Shown: one piece after another, positions 8,219-16,775 of the stretch
Numbering within the stretch: position 1 is the stretch's first letter
Layout of the letters: each line of letters begins with the position of its first letter
Source: JAHBNG01 sp039028975
GTDB lineage: Bacteria; Chloroflexota; Anaerolineae; Caldilineales; Caldilineaceae
Assembly (NCBI GenBank): GCA_039028975.1
Contig: JBCCHB010000018.1
Coordinates: 76,373 to 140,372 of the forward strand
Direction: 5' to 3'
DNA: 64,000 nt
Translations under genes and position numbers: made by a program
Notes under the pieces: model-generated
Seen by the model: the letters and a program-made list of their open reading frames with translations, nothing else
The model's database searches: none
Told to the model about the DNA's origin: nothing

Positions 8219-8848
8219 TCATATCAACAACTCTTTCATTCTAGTGGTATCAATGACTATCCCAGTATAGGCATTGAGAAACATCAACGCCTGATCAGCA
8301 TGTTCCTCATTAGCGTCCCTAGTTGCACACAGATCACGCAGAACGAATACCAGATACCCTTCAGACGCACTACGTTCTGCCACCCGCCTCACACAAATTT
8401 CGGTACGAACGCCGCAGACGAGCACTGTATCAATCCCATGTTCGTCCAGAATGGCTTTTAGATTGGTGTGTGCAAATCCATCACTCTTCTTTTCAACGAT
8501 TTGTGCATCATCTGGGATTTCCAGACCATAGAAATCGAGTTCGGGATCGTTGGGGGTGGCTGGTCGGGTATGGCCCTTAAGTGCGTTTAGCCATTTATCG
8601 GTTGGGGATGAACTCACGTCGTCGGGAATGGACTTGACGTAGATTGGCAGTCCACCCAGAGCCCGAAATTTTGCAACAAAGCGGTTGATTTTGGCAGGCA
8701 GGGCCTGCATTTGGGTGTTGGCATGTTTCCGCCCTGTAACACCTGTTGGCGAGCAGAAGGAATGTTGTACATCAACAATGAGCAAAGCACAGCGCTTGGC
8801 ATCAAATGTATCAGTGATTTGGGATGCGTAATCGGCCCAGTGGGTCAT
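8219..8848 (-). CDS. Isochorismatase-family cysteine hydrolase
   Basis: A 209-residue protein of the isochorismatase-like fold. The catalytic triad positions are visible: Asp in CALLIVDVQHSF, Lys in QIVEKKSDGFAHT and Cys in VLVCGVRTEICVRRVA, including the usual VCGV-x-T-x-x-C pattern. Relatives hydrolyse isochorismate, nicotinamide, N-carbamoyl compounds or related amides; the substrate is not predictable here. The ATG at 8848 is preferred; a TTG at 8866 would overlap the upstream VOC stop by four bases. It is the last gene of the cassette APH-like, MetE-like, VOC, isochorismatase, all on one strand. Confidence 0.85.
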   Translation of the reverse strand: MTHWADYASQITDTFDAKRCALLIVDVQHSFCSPTGVTGRKHANTQMQALPAKINRFVAKFRALGGLPIYVKSIPDDVSSSPTDKWLNALKGHTRPATPNDPELDFYGLEIPDDAQIVEKKSDGFAHTNLKAILDEHGIDTVLVCGVRTEICVRRVAERSASEGYLVFVLRDLCATRDANEEHADQALMFLNAYTGIVIDTTRMKELLI

Positions 8849-8862
8849 TCGCGTATCTCGTT

Positions 8863-9246
8863 TCAAATCGGTTGATGAAAATAGTAGCAGAGACGGTCAG
8901 GCGCAACCACAAAGAAGACTTGATACTCTTTGCCATCCCGTTCGTCCACCCGCCAATTCCCAATCTCAACGCCGTTTGCTTCAAGTTCCTCTTTAAGGGT
9001 GTGAATGTTGGAGACGAGTATAGCTGCACCGTCTTGCGTGGCATCTCCGCCGTTGATAGAGAATCCGATTTTGGTGCCATCTCGTTCCAGAATAACGGTT
9101 GGATTTGGAGCATCCCTCCGCTCCACTTTCACCATGCCAAATGCACGGGAATACCACTGGACAGTTGCATCGAGATCAACGACAGGCAGAGCGAGGACAT
9201 CTTTCTGAAATGGAAAAGCATCTATAAATTGAGGACTATTAGACAT
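8863..9246 (-). CDS. VOC/glyoxalase-superfamily protein
   Basis: A 127-residue single-domain protein of the vicinal-oxygen-chelate superfamily: VLALPVVDLDATVQWYSRAFGM in the first beta-alpha-beta unit and DRDG-like plus CYYFHQP in the second. The superfamily includes glyoxalase I, extradiol dioxygenases and antibiotic-binding proteins, so the reaction is open. A good ribosome site (GAGGAGAAT) precedes the ATG at 9246. It lies 30 bases downstream of the MetE-like gene and is essentially contiguous with the isochorismatase gene, which supports co-transcription. Confidence 0.8.
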   Translation of the reverse strand: MSNSPQFIDAFPFQKDVLALPVVDLDATVQWYSRAFGMVKVERRDAPNPTVILERDGTKIGFSINGGDATQDGAAILVSNIHTLKEELEANGVEIGNWRVDERDGKEYQVFFVVAPDRLCYYFHQPI

Positions 9247-9276
9247 ATTCTCCTCTTCATTCTTATTCTAGTCAGC

Positions 9277-10311
9277 TTAGCTTAACGATTGATTCGCTCT
9301 CTGCACGGCCTTAACCATTGCAGTTACTTTGCCACTGGCTAGTTCAACATTTCTTCGTCCTAAACCGCACGACGGGCAGATGAGCAATCGATGGGCTGGA
9401 ATATATTGCAAAAGTTCATGAACTTTTGTATTGATTTCATCTATTGTTTCAGTGGCTGGGGACTTTACATCGACGATGCCGACGGCTACTTCCATGGTGC
9501 CGGGTATTTCTGCAAGCAATTCTCGTTCTGCCCACTGCTCTGGCAATGAGAACTCCAAAACCATTCGATCAACAATACCTGCTAAATCTTGGATCGTTGG
9601 CAATAGAGGGCTGAAGCACTTATTTTCCGTCCATGTCTTTGCTTCAAAGTCACCGAAGCAGAAATGTACGCTGCGCTTTGCACCTTCAACATAGCTAAAA
9701 ATTTCGCGTATTGTAGCAACAGGGTTTCCATTCCACCAACCATCGACTAATCCCATTGCAACATGAGGTAAATCTAGCTGAATATCCTCTGCACCAGCGC
9801 TTATACATTCTGCAATCTCATTCTGTAAAAGCTTGATGGCTTTGGGCCAAGCTGCATTCCTCTTCTCGGCTGGACCAATCATCATTAATATCTCTGACGG
9901 TCCAGGAATGGTTACTTTGCTAAGTGCTGGATCAATCGCTTTTTCTCGAAGAAATGCCGATGTGATTCCTAATCCACTTGGCGCACCTAGTTCTCCAACA
10001 ATACGATACTCTCCTCGTCCTCCCCATGCTTCTTTATTTTCAGTCAATTCAATACCAGATAGGTACTTTGGGAAGTGCAAGATAAATGTATCTGCGGACG
10101 TCTCACCTCCGGTATACTCGTCTAAACCGCAACCTTTTTGTTGGGCGATGGCAACAGAGGCAACTTCAGAAAGTAGCTGCTCTACTTCTGCAGGTTTCAG
10201 CTTATCCGCAAAATACGCACTTAGCCCGCCCTCAAACTGATCATCTGGTGGCCAACTGCCAACGACTGTTGTTCGTATCAATCTCGCGCCTAAAGAATCA
10301 CCGTGGTTCAT
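9277..10311 (-). CDS. Core-MetE-like methyltransferase
   Basis: A 344-residue protein matching only the C-terminal catalytic half of cobalamin-independent methionine synthase. It starts IRTTVVGSWPP and carries all the zinc-ligand positions of MetE: His and Cys in VHFCFGDF, Glu in VLEFSLPE and Cys in LLICPSCGLGRR. Short core-MetE proteins lacking the folate-binding N-terminal half have been described as folate-independent methionine synthases that take methyl groups from corrinoid proteins, and other short relatives act on different thiols; which applies is not known. The ATG at 10311 is used; a GTG two codons earlier is possible. The neighbouring homoserine-kinase-like gene would fit an amino-acid role. 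Confidence 0.8.
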   Translation of the reverse strand: MNHGDSLGARLIRTTVVGSWPPDDQFEGGLSAYFADKLKPAEVEQLLSEVASVAIAQQKGCGLDEYTGGETSADTFILHFPKYLSGIELTENKEAWGGRGEYRIVGELGAPSGLGITSAFLREKAIDPALSKVTIPGPSEILMMIGPAEKRNAAWPKAIKLLQNEIAECISAGAEDIQLDLPHVAMGLVDGWWNGNPVATIREIFSYVEGAKRSVHFCFGDFEAKTWTENKCFSPLLPTIQDLAGIVDRMVLEFSLPEQWAERELLAEIPGTMEVAVGIVDVKSPATETIDEINTKVHELLQYIPAHRLLICPSCGLGRRNVELASGKVTAMVKAVQRANQSLS

Positions 10312-10374
10312 AGTCACACAAACTAGCTACCGTAACACAGACAAGGATTCATTCCTAAGAGAGACAACACCCTA

Positions 10375-11241
10375 TCATGCTTCAGCAAAGCTGATATGTT
10401 TTTCAAACGCCATAAACGTATTTAGTCGCTTCCTGTGATTTCTTGCATACTTGTAAAAGCCATTTGCTTGAAACCATTGAATCCAAGTGTTTGCCGCATA
10501 TTGTGTAGCAGCTGAAAAATGTGCCTTTTCGTGGGCAGATAATGGCCTAATCGATTCATAACCTCGAATAGACCCATCTATCAGCCCGAGATCCATTACG
10601 TTATCTTCCTTTGAACAAACTCCCATCACGGTCAATGCAAGGTCAACAATATAGATATTCTCCCCTGCTTCTTCAAAATCTAGCATGGCAACAATCGTCG
10701 CCTGCTTCGTGCTGTCTACAAGGGCATTACCAGCATGAAAATCTCCGTGGATGACGCCTTTAGGCAATGGCTGAGAGAATATGGTAGATTCGATGCCAGA
10801 GACAACAGGATTCATCAAGCCAGCGCTATTTTCATATGGAAGTAGTTTCACTGAAACGTGAAATTGTGCTAACTTACGACCAAATTCTTCTGCGAGTTTG
10901 GTATCAATAGTATCTGGGACAACACCCGCGATTTTCGTTGAGACAACAGCGCGGTGATGGTCTTGAATGAACAACTTCACGCCTAAGTCGTTGCTAAGAT
11001 ACCTAGGAGTGTCAATGCCAGCATTTGAGAGATATTGCTGGATTGCCACATCATTTTCCATGGCTTCCAGGCTTTGATTGATCAAGAACTTCACTACGAA
11101 TTCACTTTGTCCTGCATTGACAAAATAGTTATGGTTCGCAATGCCAAGCTTAATGGGTGTTACCTGCTTTGGCTTACCTAAATTAAAAAACGACAAGATT
11201 TCTGGGATGAGCTCTAATTCCGCTTGAGATAGTCGAGTCAT
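10375..11241 (-). CDS. APH-fold kinase, homoserine-kinase-II-like
   Basis: A 288-residue member of the aminoglycoside-phosphotransferase/choline-kinase fold. The catalytic loop is GVIHGDFHAGNALVD (Brenner H-G-D-x-H-x-x-N) and the metal-binding motif is AMLDFEEAG. The N-terminal IANHNYFVNAGQSEFVVKFL is the glycine-poor nucleotide-binding start seen in ThrB-type homoserine kinases (type II) and methylthioribose kinases. Substrate is uncertain: homoserine, methylthioribose, choline or a drug. First gene of the cassette, followed after 63 bases by the MetE-like gene; its start lies 11 bases from the right-hand inverted repeat element. Confidence 0.75.
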   Translation of the reverse strand: MTRLSQAELELIPEILSFFNLGKPKQVTPIKLGIANHNYFVNAGQSEFVVKFLINQSLEAMENDVAIQQYLSNAGIDTPRYLSNDLGVKLFIQDHHRAVVSTKIAGVVPDTIDTKLAEEFGRKLAQFHVSVKLLPYENSAGLMNPVVSGIESTIFSQPLPKGVIHGDFHAGNALVDSTKQATIVAMLDFEEAGENIYIVDLALTVMGVCSKEDNVMDLGLIDGSIRGYESIRPLSAHEKAHFSAATQYAANTWIQWFQANGFYKYARNHRKRLNTFMAFEKHISFAEA

Positions 11242-11252
11242 AGCAAATTAGA

Positions 11253-11342
11253 TTAGCGAACGAATGGGCCTTAAATAACTTGTGCGTTTCATTCGGGTGT
11301 CACACCGTAAAATGACCAAATTATTTAATTCTCGTTCCTAAA
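11253..11342 (-). repeat. 86-bp-type palindromic element, family 2, right border copy (inverted)
   Basis: Read on the minus strand it begins tttaggaacgag, continues attaaataatttggtca and has cgaatgaaacgcacaag before its end, matching the copies at 8121 and 17931 in reverse orientation. With the 8121 copy it encloses the four-gene block 8219-11241. The end near 11253 is less exact (ctaatc instead of ctttag). Confidence 0.7.
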
Positions 11343-11363
11343 CACCTGCATTAGCACAAAAGT

Positions 11364-12269
11364 CTAATATTCTACTCTCCGTTGTAGGAATCGCAACTGC
11401 AAAATTGTAATCATCAGAATAATAAAGAAGAGCACCACCGTCAGCGCGGATGCGTACCCCATGTTGAGCCGAGAGAATCCCTCTTTGTAAACTTCTAACA
11501 CAACCGTGGTTGTACTATTTAACGGCCCCCCCGTCCCCTGTGGACTCATATTTTGGACCAGGGCAAAGAGCCGCAAAAACGAGACCGTCTGGAGTACGGT
11601 CAGGTAGACGATGACTGGGTTGAGCAGCGGTAGGGTGATATGGCGAAACAAGCGCCAACCGCTGGCTCCATCAATGCTAGCGGCTTCGTAATACATATCA
11701 GGTATCTGCTGTAATCCAGCTAGAAAGATGATGACTGTAAAACCTAGGGATTGCCAAACTGCCACTGCCGTAATCGAAGCCAATGCTTGATTGGGGTGCC
11801 CCGTAAAGCGCATGGCTTCAATACCAACAAAGCCGATCACCTCGTTGAGCAACCCCTCTGGCCAATCGTAGAGCCAGAGCCACACAAAGGCCACAGCCAC
11901 TGCGGACGTGACGTAAGGAATAAAAAATGCGGCCCGAAAGAAGGCCGCAAAGCGACGGATGCGATTGAGCATCATGGCCACGCCTAAACCAATAACCATC
12001 TGCAAGGGCACACCAAAGAGGACGTAGCGCAGCGTATTGGCAAATGCTGCCCGGACCGCGCTGCGCTCCTCAAAGAGATCTGCCCAAATGGCTTGATAGT
12101 TGGTTAATCCCACCCACTCACCAGACGCCTTAAAGATATTCCAATCCCGAAAAGAGATGTTAAAGGCCAACAACGTCGGATACCAGCGGATAACCACATA
12201 GAAGATCAGGCTTACGCTGAGAAAAGCATAGGCCCAAAGAACTTGGCGTTGGCGTAGGGAGAGTTTCAT
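11364..12269 (-). CDS. Sugar ABC transporter permease, MalF/UgpA type
   Basis: A 301-residue membrane protein with six predicted helices. The EAA motif is YYEAASIDGASGWRLFRHITLPLL. The N-terminus (LSLRQRQVLWAYAFLSVSLIF) and the NYQAIW periplasmic segment are standard for the first permease of CUT1 importers. It follows the receptor gene (12379-13701) after a 109-base gap filled with heptamer repeats, and should be translated before the MalG-like gene at 6790-7689, now 3.7 kb downstream. The stop lies 22 bases from the inverted element at 11253-11342. Confidence 0.93.
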   Translation of the reverse strand: MKLSLRQRQVLWAYAFLSVSLIFYVVIRWYPTLLAFNISFRDWNIFKASGEWVGLTNYQAIWADLFEERSAVRAAFANTLRYVLFGVPLQMVIGLGVAMMLNRIRRFAAFFRAAFFIPYVTSAVAVAFVWLWLYDWPEGLLNEVIGFVGIEAMRFTGHPNQALASITAVAVWQSLGFTVIIFLAGLQQIPDMYYEAASIDGASGWRLFRHITLPLLNPVIVYLTVLQTVSFLRLFALVQNMSPQGTGGPLNSTTTVVLEVYKEGFSRLNMGYASALTVVLFFIILMITILQLRFLQRRVEY

Positions 12270-12283
12270 GTGTTCGGTAAGTC

Positions 12284-12332
12284 GGTAATCGGTAATCGGT
12301 AATCGGTAATCGGTAATCGGTAATCGGTAATC
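12284..12332 (+). repeat. Heptamer tandem array between receptor and permease
   Basis: Seven perfect copies of ggtaatc occupy 12284-12332, with degenerate ggtaagtc units on both sides. The array fills the gap between receptor stop and permease start. A similar octamer array occupies the same place in the second ABC operon (47662-47802). Confidence 0.95.
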
Positions 12333-12378
12333 GGTAAGTCGGTGACCGACCTACCGATTACTGATCTACTGATTTACC

Positions 12379-13701
12379 CTATTTGCTTTCCCAATGCTCG
12401 TCGTACATGGCTTGGACTGTTTCCACTGCAAAGTCCAACTCAGCCGCTGGGTCAGCTTCAGTGAGGACGACGGCATCGAAAGCGTCGATGATGGCCTGGC
12501 GGTCGTCCGATTCGTTGATGAAGAAGGTTGCCTGAGCGTAGTCAAGACCGGCAGCGAAGGCACCGAGATTTTCGTCAGCCAGGAGTTCGGCATCGCTAGC
12601 TGCTTCGAGTTGAGCAGGCAATTCACCGACGATGCTCACCCAAAGGGCACCGGCTTCTGGTGTGGTGATGAACTGGAGGAACTTGGTTGCTGCTGCCAGT
12701 CGGTCTGGATCAGAGGCTCCTTTCTGGGTAATGCCGTGGGTCCAGTAAGAGCCAAAGGTTGCCTTAACGCCATTGTGTTCCGGTAGTTCCGTCACGCCAA
12801 AGTTGAGGTCAGGCGAATTCTTGGCAATGGTCCCCAAACGGAAAGAACCATCAATGTGGAAGCAAACTTCCCCAGCCAAGAAGCCATCCGAATCATTTTC
12901 GTAGACACCCGCCACGCCTGTCTCCAATTCAAGCTGGAATTTGAGGAACTGATTCCAAGCGGCATAGCCTGCATCGCTGGCATTCCATTGGATCGTTTGG
13001 CGGTCGTCACTCAGGGGCTGCTGACCAAACTGAGGCAGGAGAACCTGACGGAACCAGTGGTGGGACTGGCCGCCAGGATTAGGAATAAAGCCATATACTT
13101 CGTAATTTTCCCCATCGCGAACAGTACATTGAACAGCCTGCTCCTCTAACTCAGCCAGTGTGGTTGGTGGGCTTTCAGGGTCAAGTCCGGCTGCTTCCAT
13201 AAGATCTTTGTTATAGAAAAGAGCCAGCGAGCGAACCGCTGTCGGCAACGTATAGAGTTGGCCATCAACGACGCTGGCTTGTACCATAGGACTAAATTCG
13301 TCCAACGTGGCTGGTGGGAAGTCACCCTCGGGTAGTGGGACCAAGTATTCTGCGGCAATCCAGTCTAGCTGCCAACCATAAAAGAGGGTCGCTACATCGG
13401 GACCAACGCCAGCCGGAACGCTGACCGCAATCTTGTCGCGGAAGTCAGCATAGGGAATCTCAGAGTTGTGGACCACCCGAATGCCTGGATTCTCTTCGTG
13501 GAACATATCAATTAGCTGATTCATGGCATCAACACGAGCACCGAAATTGTACTGCCAGTACTCAATCTCAATGACCTCATCAGCCATGGTCTCACCTCCC
13601 GTTGCCGCACCATCACCACCGTCAACCGCAACTGGCGCACAGGCGCCTATGAGCAGCCCAAGTACCAACAACAGGCTTAACAATCCGAATTTCGTACGCA
13701 T
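12379..13701 (-). CDS. Sugar ABC transporter receptor, lipoprotein
   Basis: A 440-residue extracellular solute-binding protein of the MalE/UgpB class (SBP type 1). It has a lipoprotein signal, MRTKFGLLSLLLVLGLLIGAC, with lipobox LIGAC around Cys21, and an acidic Gly-rich linker, then the mature fold starting EIEYWQYNFGARVDAMNQLID. Typical receptor motifs are GVGPDVATLFYGWQ, YTLPTAVRSLALFYNKDLMEAAGLD and the C-terminal AALDFAVETVQAMYDEHW. It should capture a sugar or polyol outside the membrane and hand it to the two permeases downstream. The ribosome site AAGGAGACATCT precedes the ATG. The ligand is not predictable. Confidence 0.93.
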   Translation of the reverse strand: MRTKFGLLSLLLVLGLLIGACAPVAVDGGDGAATGGETMADEVIEIEYWQYNFGARVDAMNQLIDMFHEENPGIRVVHNSEIPYADFRDKIAVSVPAGVGPDVATLFYGWQLDWIAAEYLVPLPEGDFPPATLDEFSPMVQASVVDGQLYTLPTAVRSLALFYNKDLMEAAGLDPESPPTTLAELEEQAVQCTVRDGENYEVYGFIPNPGGQSHHWFRQVLLPQFGQQPLSDDRQTIQWNASDAGYAAWNQFLKFQLELETGVAGVYENDSDGFLAGEVCFHIDGSFRLGTIAKNSPDLNFGVTELPEHNGVKATFGSYWTHGITQKGASDPDRLAAATKFLQFITTPEAGALWVSIVGELPAQLEAASDAELLADENLGAFAAGLDYAQATFFINESDDRQAIIDAFDAVVLTEADPAAELDFAVETVQAMYDEHWESK

Positions 13702-13796
13702 AGATGTCTCCTTGTGTATTTAGTTAGTCCGTAAGTCTGTAAGTCTATATCTTAAGTAAGTAGTATTATTTGCCAACCTGTTACCTGCAAACCCGT

Positions 13797-14756
13797 CTAC
13801 ATCTCAATCTTCAACAATCTTGCTGCGTTCCCAGCGAAGATCTGCTGGATATGGTCGTCTGGAAAGTTCAAATCCAGGCAATCCCGCACTTGATCTTGTA
13901 GATAGCGGAAGGCAAAGCCCCGTGGAAACCAGCTTGAATCCGAACCAAAGATGATGCGGCCTGGCCCAATGGTTTCGTAATACTTGCGGAAAAGGTACTT
14001 GGTAGACATATTGTCACCTGGCACCCAGCGGATCCACTGATTGCTGCCAGAGGTGTCCACGCTCACATTAGGGCAAGACCAGCAGAGCTGCAACGTCTCT
14101 CGCTCCCAAGCACAGCCAAAGTGAGGAATCACAAAGTCAACCTCGGGAAAATATTTGGCTACATTGTGTAATTTGAGTGGATTGATGTTTTCGTGCCAGG
14201 CAATGCCCCCTGAACTCCCTTGAATCCCGAAGTGGATCAGCACGGGGATGTTTAATTCTGCACATTTTTCCCAAACAGGAAAGGCGTCAGGATGCTCAAT
14301 GGGTTCTTCGATCATGGGGGCCAAGAGTTTATAGCCCCGCAGCCCCAACTCTTTGACGCCATGCTCTAGTCGTTCCACCGCATTCGGCACGAAAGGACTG
14401 TGATGAACGAATCCCACAAAGCGTTCTGGATGCCAGGAACAAATTTGGGCCAAATGCTCGTTGCCACCTCCGGTCACAAAGCCAATAGCACGAATGCCAT
14501 ACCTGTCAAGCTCTTGCGCCCACCGTTCGGCCTGGGCTTCATCGCCAGGATGGTCTTCGGCAGGCTCACGGTTGGGAAAGCCCCACATGCGCCGCCAATG
14601 TTCGCCATAAGGCTGACCTTTTTCACGAATCAACTGCAGTCGTTCGGGGCTGATCTTGTCGACGTAATTTTTCATGGTGTCGCCCATATCTGTGAACCAG
14701 GGTTGGTCTGTAGGGAAATGGGCGTGGAAGTCGATAATGTCGAAGCCTTCGTACAT
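13797..14756 (-). CDS. Amidohydrolase-family TIM-barrel hydrolase
   Basis: A 319-residue metal-dependent hydrolase of the amidohydrolase-2 type. The first metal site is IIDFHAHFP, later ligands are in VLIHFG (His) and VIPHFGCAWERE (His), and the C-terminal Asp is in RIIFGSDSSWFPRGF. The ending QIFAGNAARLLKI is the usual close of this family. Relatives include decarboxylases (ACMSD-type) and lactone or amide hydrolases. It lies 95 bases downstream of the receptor gene start region but on the same strand and upstream of it in transcription order, so it may be the first gene of the transport operon and act on the imported sugar derivative. Confidence 0.85.
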   Translation of the reverse strand: MYEGFDIIDFHAHFPTDQPWFTDMGDTMKNYVDKISPERLQLIREKGQPYGEHWRRMWGFPNREPAEDHPGDEAQAERWAQELDRYGIRAIGFVTGGGNEHLAQICSWHPERFVGFVHHSPFVPNAVERLEHGVKELGLRGYKLLAPMIEEPIEHPDAFPVWEKCAELNIPVLIHFGIQGSSGGIAWHENINPLKLHNVAKYFPEVDFVIPHFGCAWERETLQLCWSCPNVSVDTSGSNQWIRWVPGDNMSTKYLFRKYYETIGPGRIIFGSDSSWFPRGFAFRYLQDQVRDCLDLNFPDDHIQQIFAGNAARLLKIEM

Positions 14757-14989
14757 GCTCTATTGTCCGTCCGCTAAACCTGAAGCTAAATATCTGCTGT
14801 AGAATCGCCACAAATGGATAGCCAATAACTTATATCAACTCTGTGTGAAAACCATTGTCTGGCCTTTCTGGTGCAGCCGTGGAAAAGTGCGGTTTTCAAA
14901 TCGACCGCAATATCAAAAGCGATGGTGAGAAAATGAGAGGTACTACAAATTCATTGTAATAGGTCGAAGAAAAGACGTCAAATGGCGAG

Positions 14990-15469
14990 TTACCACAACT
15001 TCATCGCTTGCCGCAATGCGCCCAGTTCCCCAATGTGATAGGCGTTATGGCTGCCCACAATCAGAACCTCGCGCAGGATGGTATGACCTTCGGCTGCATG
15101 AGGGAGCTGAGCATGAAGATCATTGGCGGGATCATTGATAATATCTACTAGCGCTTGTCTATCAACCAGGAATTGATCGACGGCCTGCTGCCAGCCAGCT
15201 TCGTCGGTCACCGCATCGCGGGCAGGCCAGAGATCATCAGGGAACTTCAGTTCAACATAGTCAACGCCGTGGATATAGCGGAGAATGTCGATTTGACAGA
15301 TGCGGATATGCTCGATCAAATGCCAGAAGGTGTACTCGGCATTGGGGATGCGGGTGTTGATCTGGTCAATGGGGAAGTTGGCTATGGCTTCTTCGAAATG
15401 CATGTGAGCCTGCATCACGGTTAGCATATTGGTCAGTTGTTGTCGGAGTTCTGGATCTGTGTTGGTCAT
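14990..15469 (-). CDS. DinB-fold protein
   Basis: A 159-residue four-helix protein of the DinB/YfiT superfamily. Candidate metal-binding histidines are in YTFWHLIEHIRI (helix 2) and VGSHNAYHIGEL (helix 4), the canonical placement. The family includes thiol-dependent S-transferases and many damage-inducible proteins of unknown reaction. It is followed by a separate, more distant DinB-like protein at 15582-16160 on the same strand, 112 bases upstream. Confidence 0.8.
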   Translation of the reverse strand: MTNTDPELRQQLTNMLTVMQAHMHFEEAIANFPIDQINTRIPNAEYTFWHLIEHIRICQIDILRYIHGVDYVELKFPDDLWPARDAVTDEAGWQQAVDQFLVDRQALVDIINDPANDLHAQLPHAAEGHTILREVLIVGSHNAYHIGELGALRQAMKLW

Positions 15470-15581
15470 GAGAGTTTGGTGGTCAGAGTGTGCATATGAA
15501 ATGCTTCAGTGATTCGTGGTGGGTGTCCTAGTCGGGAACTCTGTGCGATAATGGATACATTCGTCCCGACAAAAAATATAC

Positions 15582-16160
15582 TTACATACGTGCCGCTTTC
15601 GCCTGACCCACAATATCGGCAATTTGCCCCAAATGCGCGTCGTCATGAAACAATCCAGCAATAAAACGCCCGACTGCATTCATTTCCGGTGCGGAAGGGT
15701 ACGGTTTATAGCGGTTGTCTAGATGGGGTATTGCTGGCCACATGTCAAGGCTCGCCAACCTCATACGGCGGCTCTCTTCTAGCCGTTCGCGGCATTGGGC
15801 AATGGTTCTCACCTTTTGCCACGGGGTCTCGTAGCGAGAGCGTCCATGATTCTCGACGCCGCGAGCCAACTCTGCGGCCAACGCTGCTGCCTCTTCTGAC
15901 GAAGCCGTGACGTGAACCACCACATGGCCCAATGTCCACGCTAGGTTAACGATAGCAGGATCATCCGAGTCGGCAAAGGTGTCTTTGGCTTCTGGATCTT
16001 CTGGCACAAAGACCACATCGGCGTCAGTACAGTTCGCGATCAGATCGAGCATGGTGTCGATCATCTCATCCGTCAGCGCAGCAAGATCGGTCGTGGTCAA
16101 TTGGGCAGTGACCTCCTCTAGGGTGCTTTCTCCATTGCGAATGGCGACAAAATTAAGCAT
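15582..16160 (-). CDS. DinB-like four-helix protein
   Basis: A 192-residue protein with DinB-like features: AWTLGHVVVHVTASSEE in the second helix region and FIAGLFHDDAHLGQIADIV in the last, giving His positions comparable to a DinB metal site. The middle (RSRYETPWQKVRTIAQCRERLEESRRM) matches the DinB_2 pattern of a helix ahead of helix 3. No reaction can be named. The stop of the upstream pentapeptide-repeat gene is only nine bases away, suggesting co-transcription. Confidence 0.7.
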   Translation of the reverse strand: MLNFVAIRNGESTLEEVTAQLTTTDLAALTDEMIDTMLDLIANCTDADVVFVPEDPEAKDTFADSDDPAIVNLAWTLGHVVVHVTASSEEAAALAAELARGVENHGRSRYETPWQKVRTIAQCRERLEESRRMRLASLDMWPAIPHLDNRYKPYPSAPEMNAVGRFIAGLFHDDAHLGQIADIVGQAKAARM

Positions 16161-16169
16161 AGAGATTCT

Positions 16170-16775
16170 TTAGTCCTTTACTATAATATCCAAACTATCT
16201 AACAGCGAAATCGCTTCCGGCATGGAAAACTTGGTCTTCGTTAGCGTATTCTGATGGACGTCAATTGCATAGTTGATGGCATCTTCAAAATTGGTTTTAG
16301 CCAGGTTGGTCTGGGTGAAGCGAGCAGAGAGGAAGTTGGTCTCGGTGCAATCGGCTTCGCTCAAATCGGCTTCGGCAAAATCCGCATTTTCTGCCTCGCA
16401 CTTCTTTAACAGGCTCTTTTTGAGCGGTATGCCCATGAAGGACGAGTGGCTAATGGCACACTCTGTGAAGTTGAGCGGTTCGGCTAAGCCAATTCTGGAC
16501 CAATCGGCCACGGTCCAATCAACCCCGATAGCCTGGCACTTTTGAAATTGAACGTTGATAAAGATACTGTCGGTCACCTTCATCAACCGTAGATCACATT
16601 CTTGAAAGATACACTCGTCAAATTTACAGGCATAGAAAGTGGCCTCACTAAAGGTACAGTTGACAAAAACACAGTCATAAAATTCTCGACCGCGGAACTC
16701 GGCTTCTGCACACTTCAACTCTGTGAAGCGCTCTTCAGCATACTCTAGTTCTGGAAAATGAGATTGATTATTCAT
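16170..16775 (-). CDS. Pentapeptide-repeat protein
   Basis: A 201-residue protein made almost wholly of A/C-D/N-L/F-x-x pentapeptides (for example CVFVNCTFSEATFYACKFDE and ADFAEADLSEADCTETNFL), which fold as a right-handed quadrilateral beta-helix. A short interruption (VDWTVADWSRIGLAEPLNF) splits the repeats into two blocks, as in Qnr and McbG proteins that shield DNA gyrase. That resemblance is suggestive only; most such proteins have no known role. The ATG at 16775 overlaps the end of the oxidoreductase gene by eight bases, indicating coupling; a GTG at 16802 is possible. Confidence 0.85.
   Translation of the reverse strand: MNNQSHFPELEYAEERFTELKCAEAEFRGREFYDCVFVNCTFSEATFYACKFDECIFQECDLRLMKVTDSIFINVQFQKCQAIGVDWTVADWSRIGLAEPLNFTECAISHSSFMGIPLKKSLLKKCEAENADFAEADLSEADCTETNFLSARFTQTNLAKTNFEDAINYAIDVHQNTLTKTKFSMPEAISLLDSLDIIVKD

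Noticed and set aside
8121..11342. Interpretation of the cassette borders as classical insertion-sequence ends
   Set aside because: No transposase gene is inside and no target duplication was found at the outer edges; only the inverted element copies are seen.
12284..12332. CRISPR array
   Set aside because: Units are seven bases with no spacers and no cas genes; simple tandem repeat.
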